A stretch of 64,000 nt of DNA from CALSMU01 sp965230225. Its GTDB lineage: Bacteria; Bacteroidota; Bacteroidia; Flavobacteriales_D; Parvicellaceae. Both the position numbers and the translations under genes were made by a program. How positions within the stretch are numbered: position 1 is the stretch's first letter; the number at the start of each line of letters is the position of its first letter. The stretch lies in assembly GCA_965230225.1 (NCBI GenBank), contig CBDDKM010000006.1, positions 310,001-374,000 of the forward strand, read 5' to 3'. Positions 1 to 9,680 of this stretch are shown piece by piece. The notes beneath the pieces are model-generated. The model searched no databases. It was not told where the DNA came from and worked only from the letters and a program-made list of their open reading frames with translations.

Positions 1-1
1 A

Positions 2-997
2 AAGGAATATCTGTTTTGGACCTATACTTATTTGGGAGAAGAAGAACTCGCAACACAGCTATACTTCCAATTTGATGAAACTATCCGGTCCAGGTTGAAC
101 ATGAACAACTCCGCGGTGAAATCGTTCGACCTGGAAACCGGAGCCAAATTTCCAGATGACAATACTTTGGGGACGGGAAAATACATTAATGGATCCTTAA
201 CTCATGCATTAGCCAATAATTGGAACTTGTCTTATCAGTTAAGTTTGTTTGGTCAGAATAAAGATTATTCCAATTTCAGATATACACAATATGGAGCGTC
301 TGCCCATAAAACAATTGGAACAAAGTCGATTAGCCTTGGAGGGTACTATGGTAAGACTTATTCTAATTTACCGTTAACCAGCACTACAGAATACACCACC
401 GGAGAAACTAATTTACACTCATACGGTATGTTTGCCGGTATTTCAAAAAGATATCAACGCCTTAGGTTAGGTGGGTTTGTAACCCTCACAGGACTACGGG
501 GGAAAGTAGAATATCAAACTCTGGATTCGTCACCCGGAGTTTCCTTTCCCCCAGTACCTGTGTTTAGCACTAGTGCAACCCATTACGAAAACCAAAGTGC
601 AATTGCATTTACCCCAACCATTACTACTAACTATACTTTACCTTTTTGGAAGGATGCCGTTACATTGGGTATGGACATCAGCCCGGTGAATGGGACAAGC
701 GGCTCCTTCCTTAATTTTCGCCCCTCATTGAGTGCTAAATTCAGCGATAAGTTATGGTTAAAGGCAGATTATTTGTCGGTTGGAGATTACCTGTTTTACG
801 ATTTAAGAACAGGAGTTTCCTATAATAATTTCCAAACCAAAAAATTGACTACCTCCCTTAATTATGCTTTTACTTCCAGGGTTTCAGGTAGACTTACCTA
901 TTCTTTCGAAGATGTACAAGACCCCTGGGAAAATGCAAATTACAACATGAACTCTTTATTTATTGGTATTAATTTAAAATTGAATAGAAATGATTAA
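2..997 (+). CDS. Outer-membrane beta-barrel protein, 5' end missing
   Basis: The reading frame is open to the left edge of the window, so this is the C-terminal part (about 331 residues) of a longer gene. An in-frame TTG at position 32 is not needed as a start. What remains is rich in alternating polar/aromatic beta-strands with short turns and ends in a strand followed by a short basic tail (GINLKLNRND), as expected of a Gram-negative outer-membrane barrel. No catalytic motif is visible. Its stop overlaps by 8 bases the start of the TPR gene that follows, which suggests translational coupling and a shared envelope role. YaiO-type barrels associated with TPR proteins are one possibility, but the fragment is too incomplete to name a family. 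Confidence 0.6.
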   Translation, partial: KEYLFWTYTYLGEEELATQLYFQFDETIRSRLNMNNSAVKSFDLETGAKFPDDNTLGTGKYINGSLTHALANNWNLSYQLSLFGQNKDYSNFRYTQYGASAHKTIGTKSISLGGYYGKTYSNLPLTSTTEYTTGETNLHSYGMFAGISKRYQRLRLGGFVTLTGLRGKVEYQTLDSSPGVSFPPVPVFSTSATHYENQSAIAFTPTITTNYTLPFWKDAVTLGMDISPVNGTSGSFLNFRPSLSAKFSDKLWLKADYLSVGDYLFYDLRTGVSYNNFQTKKLTTSLNYAFTSRVSGRLTYSFEDVQDPWENANYNMNSLFIGINLKLNRND

Positions 998-1598
998 GCA
1001 AGCCATTATCTCCGTTTTCTTAACTACAGTTGCCATAACTGCAGCATACAGTCAAACTGCCATGTCAGAAGCTTTTTCTGCAAGCTATACCCACGAACAC
1101 AATCAGGAATATGCTCAGGCCATTCAGGTGTTGAGTAATCATTACAGCAAGTCGTCTTACGAAGTTAACCTCAGGCTAGGGTGGTTGTATTACCTCAATG
1201 GAGATTACATTAAATCTCAAACTTACTATTCAAATGCTATTGCATTAAAGCCAAAGAGTATTGAAGCTTTGTTAGGCTATATTTACCCTGCTGCCGCACT
1301 TCAAAACTGGAACGATGTGTCTGCCAAATACAAGGCCATTGTTAGCATTGATCCTAACCATTCTACAGCTAATTACCGATTGGCAGAGATCCACTTTTAC
1401 AAAAAGGAATTCAGTACAGCAGAAAAGTATGTGAAAAGGGTTCAGGCTACGTACCCATTCGATTATTCAGCCAATCTATTAGCAGGAAAAATTCAAATTA
1501 GTTTGGGAAAAATTACCGAAGCTAAAAAGTCTCTAAATGCCGCATTGTTGTACGACCCTACATCGGAAGATGCTAAGGTGTTGTTTGATAAACTATAG
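990..1598 (+). CDS. Exported TPR protein
   Basis: A 202-residue protein. The N-terminus (about residues 1-21, ending AAYSQ) is a typical Bacteroidota signal peptide. The rest consists of tandem tetratricopeptide repeats, for example around NYRLAEIHFYKKEFSTAEKY, with recurring W/G/Y/A/P spacing. TPRs are protein-binding scaffolds; in the periplasm of this phylum they commonly support outer-membrane assembly or polysaccharide export, but no specific partner can be read here. The ATG lies inside the end of the upstream barrel gene, so the two are probably one operon. The stop codon is two bases from the stop of the convergent cargo gene, and no terminator fits between them. Confidence 0.75.
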   Translation: MIKQAIISVFLTTVAITAAYSQTAMSEAFSASYTHEHNQEYAQAIQVLSNHYSKSSYEVNLRLGWLYYLNGDYIKSQTYYSNAIALKPKSIEALLGYIYPAAALQNWNDVSAKYKAIVSIDPNHSTANYRLAEIHFYKKEFSTAEKYVKRVQATYPFDYSANLLAGKIQISLGKITEAKKSLNAALLYDPTSEDAKVLFDKL

Positions 1599-1600
1599 GC

Positions 1601-4321
1601 TCAGCGAATTAGCATTACATGTCCAGTGAGTGTATTAGGTACAATCGATCCCTGGTGGATGTATTCAACTTTCCAAATGTACGATCCTTGCTCACAGGAA
1701 ACTCCGTTGTATGTGCCATCCCAGATAGAGTTGGTTGAACTTCCTTCGAAAATAAGTTCTCCCCATTTGTTAAAGATGGATACTTCCATGTCGATTTCAT
1801 AGTCCCAGTCAAATACAATTTCGAATTGGTCGTTTATGCCATCATTGTCTGGAGTAAATGCATTGGGGACATAAATGCGAAAATCTGGTAGAATGTTAAT
1901 AATCATATTGGTGCTATCCATGCAATTGGGAGAATTTAGAGCAATTAAAGTAATGTTGTAGTTGCCTTCTTCCATAAACTGATGAGCGTAATCCGTTAAG
2001 TTGGAGGTGTATGTATCGTTTATATACCAACTATAATTGGAAGCATTAGTGGAGGTATTGGTAAATTCAATTAGGATAGGTGCTTCGCCTGATGTGGTGG
2101 AAGAGTTAAATGAAGCAGAGGGAATGGAATCCTGAAGTACTTGTACGTTTTGAGTGGATAAACAGCCATAACCATCCTGAACATTAACTGTATAGTTTCC
2201 CGGGGCCAGGTTATTGAAAATATTAGAACCGGAAGTGGTATTCCAGTTGTCTATACTATAAATGAATGGAGGGCTTTGTGATGTGATTACTTCAACAGTA
2301 ATGGCTCCATCATTGGTATTGCAGGAAGCATCTAAAACAGAGATGATGTAATTATCCTGAAACCCTTCGTTTGGAACAGTAAAGGAAGCGCTTACATCAC
2401 AGCCGTTGGAGTCGGATACAAACAAGGTGTATTGCATTCCTCCTTCTAATTGATTCTGATCTAAATTTCCCGGGTAAATGGCTCCGTTTTGATCAGTCCA
2501 GGTGCTAGAGTAGGGAAGTGTTCCTCCAAGAACCGATAGCCCGGAAATACTCCCGATTTGATTGTTGCAGGTATCTGGTGTAATAACAAGACCTGTGGAA
2601 TCTAGTTGAAGGTTAGATTGATCACCTACTGTAACTAGTATAGAGTCAGTGCAGTTGTTCACGTCAGATACCAGAAGTTCATACTGCCCGGATGTGAGGT
2701 TTGAAATATCAGATGTGGTAGATGATGTATTGATGATGTTCCCACCCTCTGTCCAGGTAAATTGATATCCTGGAGTTCCTCCGGATGCTGAAATATTGCT
2801 TATTGAGCCAATGGATTGAAAACACTGGTCATCTGTTACGACCATGCTGGTGGCATCCAAAAATACTCCTGGTTCTAGTGGCACAAATACCGACAATGAG
2901 TCGGAGCAATTGTTTTGATCCCATAATTCCAGTGTGTAAGTTCCTGAGCTTAAATTGGAAATTGAGGCAGATGATGTTGAAGTGTTAATGATGTTTCCTG
3001 AATTATCTTTCCATTGAAAAGTATATGGCGGTGTTCCGCCAGAATGAGTTATTCCTGTAATTTCTCCTGTTCCTTCAGAACATATATCAGATATTACCTG
3101 AAGATTGGTGGTGTCCAGGGTAACTCCAGGTGTGGAAGGAACATAAAAAGAGGTGTCTATTGGGCAACTGGTAAGATCTGAAACTGAGATTTGGTAGGTG
3201 CCTTCTGCCAATCCAGAGTTGTTTAAAGTTGTTGCTCCATTATCCCACGAATAGACATAAGGTGGAGTTCCGCCACTAATGGTTAGTCCAGTAATTTCTC
3301 CATTTCCTAAAGAGCATAATTCGTTTAGAATAGATAAGGCCGAAGTATTAAATGCCATTTCTGTAATGGAGGTGGATAAAGTATCTCCTAAAGCTAGATT
3401 ACCACACGCATCTTCTATAGAGCCATTGTTGGTATTTAAAACTAATTGGTATGTGCCGGCAGTAATTAGGGTGGACCCCAGGCTAAATGTAAAGGTAGTT
3501 CCAAAATTCGCTCCTGATGAGCAGGCAGCACTTTGAATGTTGTTTATGGTAATAATTCCACCTGTAGGGTCCAATAATTGAAAGTCTAAAGTACTGATGG
3601 AAGAGCACAATATAGGCTCAGAAAAAGTGATGGTTAATGTGTCTGAACCACAGGCAATATTGCTCATTTGAGCGAACGTTGGAGGGACGTTGTCGTAGAT
3701 AACAGCATTTCCGGGGTTCTGTTGAAAGTCTATCTGATAACCATTGGTAGAGCCAGAATGATTAGAAATAAGGAGAGCATATTGTTCTCCGGCAGTTACT
3801 GGTAAATCGGCATTAAAAGGTGGTCCGTTGCTATCTCCAGGGCCGTTGGAGTTGCCAATACCTCCAAGGTTCGAACTAATACCCGTTGGTCCATTTTGGC
3901 CAAAAAATAACCCGAAAGAATTGCAACTTACCACCAAAGAAGGATCGTTGTAGATATCAGAGCAGCTAGCGTTGGTTAGGTCAAATAACATCCAGTCATA
4001 ATCATCGTAAGGGTCGTTGGGCGTGATTTCAAATTCCAGCATTCCAGATTGAGAAACGTTGAATGTATACCACACTGAATTATCTTCTTCTATGTAGCAC
4101 CCACCAATATTGCTCCAATAATTGGTTTCATCTGGGTAGTTTCCACTTCCAACTGGTGAATTGACTTCTGCATAAGAATTGTTGCAAAGTGGAATAGCCC
4201 CCAAACAATCTTGTATGGTGGGTACTTGTGAATAGAAGGTTGTGGTGGTCATTATTAAAAAGAACAAAACAGGATTCTTTTTAATCAACGACAAACGAAA
4301 TAATGTTTTAATAATTAACAT
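1601..4321 (-). CDS. T9SS type B cargo with SprB-like repeats and PKD domain
   Basis: A 906-residue secreted protein. The N-terminal signal peptide ends near residue 31 (TTTFYSQ). Residues about 35-200 form a cysteine-containing domain common at the front of Bacteroidota adhesins, with the motif SVWYTFNVSQSG. Five tandem repeats of roughly 75-80 residues follow; each has a Cys near its start, a GGTPPY-like turn, a W, and a GTY..V.D...C end, which is the SprB/adhesin repeat signature. A PKD-like domain lies near residues 735-810. The last ~90 residues begin IYVPNAFTPDNDGINDQF and contain FNKWGELIFEG and WDGTYNG, the CHU_C/TIGR04131 type B sorting domain. The protein is likely exported by T9SS and surface-anchored as an adhesin or matrix protein. 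No PorP/SprF partner is adjacent. Confidence 0.88.
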   Translation of the reverse strand: MLIIKTLFRLSLIKKNPVLFFLIMTTTTFYSQVPTIQDCLGAIPLCNNSYAEVNSPVGSGNYPDETNYWSNIGGCYIEEDNSVWYTFNVSQSGMLEFEITPNDPYDDYDWMLFDLTNASCSDIYNDPSLVVSCNSFGLFFGQNGPTGISSNLGGIGNSNGPGDSNGPPFNADLPVTAGEQYALLISNHSGSTNGYQIDFQQNPGNAVIYDNVPPTFAQMSNIACGSDTLTITFSEPILCSSISTLDFQLLDPTGGIITINNIQSAACSSGANFGTTFTFSLGSTLITAGTYQLVLNTNNGSIEDACGNLALGDTLSTSITEMAFNTSALSILNELCSLGNGEITGLTISGGTPPYVYSWDNGATTLNNSGLAEGTYQISVSDLTSCPIDTSFYVPSTPGVTLDTTNLQVISDICSEGTGEITGITHSGGTPPYTFQWKDNSGNIINTSTSSASISNLSSGTYTLELWDQNNCSDSLSVFVPLEPGVFLDATSMVVTDDQCFQSIGSISNISASGGTPGYQFTWTEGGNIINTSSTTSDISNLTSGQYELLVSDVNNCTDSILVTVGDQSNLQLDSTGLVITPDTCNNQIGSISGLSVLGGTLPYSSTWTDQNGAIYPGNLDQNQLEGGMQYTLFVSDSNGCDVSASFTVPNEGFQDNYIISVLDASCNTNDGAITVEVITSQSPPFIYSIDNWNTTSGSNIFNNLAPGNYTVNVQDGYGCLSTQNVQVLQDSIPSASFNSSTTSGEAPILIEFTNTSTNASNYSWYINDTYTSNLTDYAHQFMEEGNYNITLIALNSPNCMDSTNMIINILPDFRIYVPNAFTPDNDGINDQFEIVFDWDYEIDMEVSIFNKWGELIFEGSSTNSIWDGTYNGVSCEQGSYIWKVEYIHQGSIVPNTLTGHVMLIR

Positions 4322-4459
4322 GTAGTAGAGTTTAGTTTTGGAGTTGGTTGATGTCTGGGTTTAATTTGATCAATAATTTTGTGTTTGTGTCAAATCTAAA
4401 ATTGATTTTACTTAATCTAGGATGTTGTGGTGATGAATTATCAAGCAAGTAAAAGTGGA

Positions 4460-4514
4460 GCTTTTCAAGAATGGAAAAGCCATTTTGCCCTAATGTGAAA
4501 AAGGGCAAAATGGC
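4460..4514. terminator. Two adjacent hairpins in the 4322-4683 gap
   Basis: The 362-base gap between two minus-strand genes contains a perfect 7-bp stem (4460-4466 with 4474-4480). It is followed immediately by a perfect 12-bp stem (4479-4490 with 4503-4514, arms GCCATTTTGCCC and its complement, 12-base loop). They lie about 170 bases past the stop of the CotH-like gene. They could end that transcript or form a stable 3' end, although neither strand has a clean T-run directly after the stem. The 83-codon open frame overlapping them shows no protein-like features. Confidence 0.45.
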
Positions 4515-4683
4515 CGAAAAGTTTTGGGTGGTTATTATATAAATCCTTTTAGAAGGAAGGGGGTGTATTTTATTTTTTTTCAAATGCCCCAGGCATGAAT
4601 GAGGAGCTGAATTGATTTTCCATGAATGATGAGAATTAGGAAATCAATTTAGGGGTAATTTTGATAAGCAATCTTGTTGGTAA

Positions 4684-7600
4684 TTATCTGTTTAAGATAA
4701 TTTTTTCTCTCAAAATATCACCTTTTGACTCTAGCTCTATGAAATATATCCCGGATTGTAAACCAGTGAGTTGAATATTCATTTGAGGAGTGCAGGAATT
4801 GAATGATTTAATGATTTTACCATGAACATCGAACACTCTTAATTTTTCCATTTGTTCAGATTTAATGTTTATTTCTTCTTGGGTAGGATTGGGGTAAAAC
4901 GTATAGGTAAAGCCTGGGACTGTCTCAGAAACACCTGTAGATATGTTAGATTCTTCTGGAGTATAATTCATAAACACCCAATTAGGAGTGCCATCAGGAT
5001 ATCTTCCATAAGAAATGTCTGGAATAACCTGAGTGTATGAAATAGAGTCAATAACCTCGGTGCTGAGTACTGAGCTTCTATGTATACCAATTTGCTCAGA
5101 AGGGCTACCTAGTTTAAAGTTAGTGTGCAAAATACCCTGTTCAGAATCATTGTCAGCCCAAATAATTAAATAATCTCCAGGAGCTATTGTAGTAGAGTCT
5201 TCATGGTTTAATGGGATTCTATATTTTTCAGGAAAAGATAGGTCGTCTGTAAAGTACAGTCCACCGACATTAATTGGTGTACCACCTCCATTGTAGAGCT
5301 CAATCCAGTCATCAAATTCTCCATATTCGTCGCTAAATGTATAGGAGTTATCTGCAATAAATTCATTGATATAAAGGTGTTCGAATGAATTTGGTTCTTC
5401 GTTAGTGGCATTAGCAGTAGGAATATCAAAGAAAATAAGGTTGGTGTCTCCATCGGGATACCTTCCTAAAGAAATGTTTTCGTAATAGGAGGAGAGAGCC
5501 TCCATGAAGTCAACTAAAAAGGTATCGGAATTAACCACCTCATATAGATATATAGTTTCTTCCCCAATTTTAAAGTTACTATGGTTATCTCCTTGTGCGG
5601 TGTCATTATCAGCCCAGAATATTTGAAAGTTGTTTGGAGCGATAGGCTGAATGGAAGGTGGTATTTTCCATTTGTGTTTACAGGTGGAGTCATCTGTTAA
5701 AAACAACCCTGCTAAATTGATGGTGGAACTTGTCGAATTATATAACTCTATGAAGTCATCATATTCTCCATAGTTATCCATAATTGTATTATTATTTTTA
5801 GAAAGTAGCTCATTTAAATGTAATCCGGTTATGGTGTCTACAGGAGTGAATATAGCAGTAAAAGAAGTGTCGCTAGCGAAAGTGATATGAATAGAGTCGC
5901 TAGTAGATGAGATGCCTTCCCATCCTATAAACTGGTACCCATGATCTGGTATTGCAACTAAATCGATAGGATTGCCATTAAAGTAGATACCTGTCCAGGG
6001 GTAAGGATAATTCCCATTAGGAGAAATGGATTCATTGATTTGAACCGTATTTATTTTAATAGTTCCTCCTTCAGAATTAAGTACATTAAGTGATATATAG
6101 CTGGTGTCTGTTAGAGTGGTGAATTGTTGCAATATTTGCTCTCTTATATAGTATGGACGTTCGGAGGCAAATTCTTCCATTTCCAAAGTGGAATTATCAG
6201 ACCATAAATTACCCCATCTAGCCTTGTGTTCTTGTATTTCTGGATCGTAGATGTTATTTAAGCTGTCTATCTTAGGGAGTATAAGTTGAGGGGCCAAATA
6301 AGTGTTTAAATTATCTGCCATCAAGTTTATCCAATATCTGTTAAATTCTGGGTTTTCCATTAAACTTCTAAACATTGCTGTTTCAACCCCGGGATTAGAC
6401 ATGATAATGTTTAATCGATTCTCATCTGGATTTTGAAAACCGTGGTCTAGGTCATACAAGAACCACCTGTATCTTCCATCTTGTCCATAACTAGCGTTTG
6501 GTATATATTGAGAGGTTCTTTTTCTCCAACATTTTCTATTATTTGATAACCAATCCGTGTTGTTAATGTAAATCTGTGTCATAAACAATTGAGCAAAATT
6601 CTGTACATCAATCATAGTACAAGCAGAGTCGTATAGTAGAGGAGAGGACATGTCCTGGAAATCAATAAAGTTCCTTACACCGTTATAGTGAATACTGTCG
6701 TTGATATTTCCAAAGTCTATCCCTCCTGAATTGCCTTCTAGGATTACGGCATCGTCTTCCTCTATGTCGTAATGATCATCCAAATAATGATCGTCATACC
6801 TTTGACGATAGTTCATGACCCCCCAATATTCTCCATTTAGAAATACCACTGTTGGACTAAAATATTGAACTTCGATATTTAAATGCTCCACAATATGTTG
6901 CATAAATGCATCCTTAAATAATTGTTCGGCCCAGTTATTTCCGGAGTTTCTTAAAGTAAGACGCTTAAACTTGGTAAGTCGATCAGATGGAGAATTTTGC
7001 TTGTTCAATGAAGGAAAGAAGTCATGGTTAAAGTGGTTTTTTAAATCATATTCTTCTCTGGCATAAAGTCTTAAAGATTTTCTTGCCCAGGCTCTGGAAA
7101 CATTTCCAGAAATTCGTACACCGATATTTTGATTAAGTTTAACTTCTCCATTTTCTATCAGAGTTATGTGAGCGGGCTTTTCCCAGTTTTCTCCTTTTTG
7201 AGTGTAGTTAGCTTTAATTTTTGCCCAATAACCCCCATTAGGAGCATTGTTATAGTAGAGTTCTCCCGGAACATAAATCCCTTCATAATAATCAAAAAGA
7301 TGCTTTTCATCTGTTGTTATAGAAGTTATAGGTAGGCTATATCTATTTTGACCGGCAGGAGAAATAAAGTAACTATTGTTTTGGATATCACTCGGTAGTT
7401 TGCCTTCACTCTTGCACATGAATTTGAGTGAGGTCCCCTTAAAGGAGTTAATACCATTATAATTCCACCAATTAGGGGTTGGTCTTATTGTACATAGTTT
7501 GTTAGTGTCAGTAGACCTATCTTGAATCGTTATAACTCCAGTGGTGGTGAAAAACGTTTCATGAGAAATACTGGCCATCGTTGGGGAACTGTAGTCTTGC

Positions 7601-8247
7601 TTTATGAAGTATGTGTGTCCGCCAATATGTGCGGGGTCCGGGTCAGAACCATCTAGTGTGTAGTAAATAGTATCATTAGTATATTGACTGGAAATTTGAA
7701 CAGTTATAGAGTCTGTATATAACCCGGAAACCATCGATATTTCAGGAGGTAGTAATTGGGCTGAAGTGTAGTTGCAAGTGTCTATTGTGGTAGTTTCGAA
7801 AGTGTACCAGTCTCCTCCGTCAGGTTGCCTGCCGTATGAGCAGTCCTTAGGTATTTTAGTGTAGGAATAAAAATCCAGTAAAGTACTGTCAGGAGCTGAG
7901 AGAACTAAGCTTTCTCCATCATTGTTTAACTTAAAATTACTATGAATTTCGGTCCCATTGTAAAGAGAGTCTTTAGCAGATGCCCAAACAATTACATGAC
8001 CCAAAGGAGGTATGGAAATGTTTGGCATTTGCCATTTATATGGTTGTAGTGTGTCGTCAGAAAGGAAGTAACCATTGAGGTTGATGGAAGAAGAAGAGGA
8101 GTTATAGAGTTCTATCCAATCTGGATGAGCAGGTGCGTAAATAGGTTCGTCAGTGGTGTTGGTTGGAACAAATTCGTTAATAACGATTTGGGAAGTGTAA
8201 GATTGGCAAATTAAGAATAGGATGATTGTAGCAAAAGATTTGTTCAT
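4684..8247 (-). CDS. T9SS type A cargo with CotH kinase-like and lamin-tail domains
   Basis: 1187 residues from the ATG at 8247, chosen because it is followed directly by the signal peptide MNKSFATIILFLICQSYTS; a longer frame upstream adds only unconvincing residues. Domain order: lamin-tail domain (about 20-150, INEFVPTN ... DWIELYN), a chitobiase/Fn3-like linker with TIYYTLDGSDPD, a CotH kinase-like domain (about 300-690, with NSGNNW, GEYWGVMNYRQRYDDHYL and the metal-binding-like YDLDHGF near residue 600), an InlB-type repeat (about 730-800), two further lamin-tail domains (NELLSKNNNT..., NEFIADNSY..., each with D.WIELYN-like cores), and a type A sorting domain starting FYPNPTQEEIN. CotH proteins are atypical kinases that phosphorylate exported proteins; here the enzyme would act outside the cell. 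It may share a transcript with the cargo gene at 1601. Confidence 0.88.
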   Translation of the reverse strand: MNKSFATIILFLICQSYTSQIVINEFVPTNTTDEPIYAPAHPDWIELYNSSSSSINLNGYFLSDDTLQPYKWQMPNISIPPLGHVIVWASAKDSLYNGTEIHSNFKLNNDGESLVLSAPDSTLLDFYSYTKIPKDCSYGRQPDGGDWYTFETTTIDTCNYTSAQLLPPEISMVSGLYTDSITVQISSQYTNDTIYYTLDGSDPDPAHIGGHTYFIKQDYSSPTMASISHETFFTTTGVITIQDRSTDTNKLCTIRPTPNWWNYNGINSFKGTSLKFMCKSEGKLPSDIQNNSYFISPAGQNRYSLPITSITTDEKHLFDYYEGIYVPGELYYNNAPNGGYWAKIKANYTQKGENWEKPAHITLIENGEVKLNQNIGVRISGNVSRAWARKSLRLYAREEYDLKNHFNHDFFPSLNKQNSPSDRLTKFKRLTLRNSGNNWAEQLFKDAFMQHIVEHLNIEVQYFSPTVVFLNGEYWGVMNYRQRYDDHYLDDHYDIEEDDAVILEGNSGGIDFGNINDSIHYNGVRNFIDFQDMSSPLLYDSACTMIDVQNFAQLFMTQIYINNTDWLSNNRKCWRKRTSQYIPNASYGQDGRYRWFLYDLDHGFQNPDENRLNIIMSNPGVETAMFRSLMENPEFNRYWINLMADNLNTYLAPQLILPKIDSLNNIYDPEIQEHKARWGNLWSDNSTLEMEEFASERPYYIREQILQQFTTLTDTSYISLNVLNSEGGTIKINTVQINESISPNGNYPYPWTGIYFNGNPIDLVAIPDHGYQFIGWEGISSTSDSIHITFASDTSFTAIFTPVDTITGLHLNELLSKNNNTIMDNYGEYDDFIELYNSTSSTINLAGLFLTDDSTCKHKWKIPPSIQPIAPNNFQIFWADNDTAQGDNHSNFKIGEETIYLYEVVNSDTFLVDFMEALSSYYENISLGRYPDGDTNLIFFDIPTANATNEEPNSFEHLYINEFIADNSYTFSDEYGEFDDWIELYNGGGTPINVGGLYFTDDLSFPEKYRIPLNHEDSTTIAPGDYLIIWADNDSEQGILHTNFKLGSPSEQIGIHRSSVLSTEVIDSISYTQVIPDISYGRYPDGTPNWVFMNYTPEESNISTGVSETVPGFTYTFYPNPTQEEINIKSEQMEKLRVFDVHGKIIKSFNSCTPQMNIQLTGLQSGIYFIELESKGDILREKIILNR

Positions 8248-8669
8248 ATGATATGGGTTTAAAACAACGAACAAACAAATCAAGTGGTTTGCCATAAAGT
8301 CAGAACCATTGATATTAAGGAGGAAAGTAATGTTGGTTAATGAAATTATACTCTAAAAAAAAGAGTGAAATGTCAAAATGAGAGTCTGTAATCAAATTGA
8401 AATAAGTGTTCTAAAGTAGGGAAGGTGATAAAAATTTAGTGTGAAAGTCTTATTTATTGGCTTTTGCTTCTCAATTGTAACAGAAATGTCTGAAAAAATT
8501 CACAAATTAAAACTCCTTAGAACAATTCTAAATAATCCCCTAAATTAGCGCTCGCAAAATTCAAGTTAACCTTTAATTCTGTGGAGTGCTGCGCCTTTTT
8601 GTGAATAGAAGACAAGTTGGTGTTTTATAGTGGTTTACGAGTTTTAAGGTTGATTTAAAAAGAAAAGTT

Positions 8670-9680
8670 ATGATAGAAACAGACATTATTATTGTTGGAG
8701 CGGGACCAGTTGGTCTATTTACGGTATTTGAAGCAGGGTTGTTAAAATTGAGATGTCATTTAATTGATGCCTTGCCAATTCCAGGTGGGCAATGTGCTGA
8801 AATCTATCCTAAAAAACCGATTTATGACATTCCTGGATTTCCTTCCGTTTTAGCAGGAGAATTGGTGGATAACTTAATGAAGCAAATTGAGCCATTTGAA
8901 CCGGGGTTTACTCTTGGAGAAAGGGTAGAGGATGTGGAGAAGCAAGAAGATGATACGTTTATTGTAACCACTAATCGTGGAACTAAGCACAAAGCACCAG
9001 TGGTAGCTATTGCAGCTGGGTTAGGAAGTTTTGAACCAAGAAAACCACCTATTTCAAACATTAAAGATTTTGAAGATAAAGGAATAGATTACATCGTTAA
9101 GGATCCTGAAAAATTCAGAGGAAAAGACGTAGTGCTTTCTGGTGGAGGAGATTCTGCTTTGGATTGGGCCATTTTCCTGGCTGAAGGAGTAGCCAATAAA
9201 GTAAGCCTTGTTCACAGAAGAAGTTCTTTCCGTGGTCATCCTGATTCGGTAGATAAAGTGTTTAAACTTGCTCAGGAAGGTAAACTTAACTTGATTACTG
9301 ATGCTGAAGTAAAAGGACTTAATGGAACTGATCAGCTTGAATCTGTTGAGATCAAGCATAAAACAGATGGAAACATCACGCTGGAAACGGATTATTGGTT
9401 ACCACTGTTTGGGTTAACTCCATCTCTTGGGCCTATTGCAAATTGGGGACTAAATGTTTCGAAAAACTCAATTGAGGTGGATACCAGAGATTACAGTACT
9501 AATGTTCCTGGAATCTACGCCATTGGAGATATCAATACCTACGAAGGAAAACTGAAATTAATCCTATGTGGTTTCCACGAAGGAACCCTTATGGTTCAGT
9601 CGGCATTTAAGAGAATTTACCCCGACAAAAAATTATCGTTTAAATACACCACTGTAATGGGTGAAATAAATGGATTCTAA
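8670..9680 (+). CDS. Ferredoxin--NADP(+) reductase, thioredoxin-reductase-like type
   Basis: A 336-residue flavoenzyme. Residues 5-14 (IIIVGAGPVG) are the FAD-binding Rossmann loop. GGGDSALDWA near residue 160 is the second nucleotide-binding loop, for NADP(H). YAIGDINTYEGKLKLI near residue 288 is the conserved C-terminal FAD-contact motif. The Cys-x-x-Cys redox pair of true thioredoxin reductases is absent, and the length fits the YumC-type ferredoxin-NADP reductases of Firmicutes and Bacteroidota. It moves electrons between NADPH and ferredoxin in the cytoplasm. The TAA stop overlaps the ATG of the ferredoxin gene by one base, so enzyme and likely substrate are translationally coupled. The 420-base upstream gap holds a perfect 6-3-6 inverted repeat at 8517-8531 that could be a regulator site. 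Confidence 0.9.
   Translation: MIETDIIIVGAGPVGLFTVFEAGLLKLRCHLIDALPIPGGQCAEIYPKKPIYDIPGFPSVLAGELVDNLMKQIEPFEPGFTLGERVEDVEKQEDDTFIVTTNRGTKHKAPVVAIAAGLGSFEPRKPPISNIKDFEDKGIDYIVKDPEKFRGKDVVLSGGGDSALDWAIFLAEGVANKVSLVHRRSSFRGHPDSVDKVFKLAQEGKLNLITDAEVKGLNGTDQLESVEIKHKTDGNITLETDYWLPLFGLTPSLGPIANWGLNVSKNSIEVDTRDYSTNVPGIYAIGDINTYEGKLKLILCGFHEGTLMVQSAFKRIYPDKKLSFKYTTVMGEINGF

Noticed and set aside
32..997. TTG at position 32 as the true start of the first gene
   Set aside because: The frame is open to the window edge and the visible part lacks a signal peptide, so the gene is better seen as truncated by the window.
4332..4583. Open frame of 83 codons on the minus strand
   Set aside because: It overlaps the paired hairpins, has no start context or protein-like composition, and its C-terminal part is low complexity.
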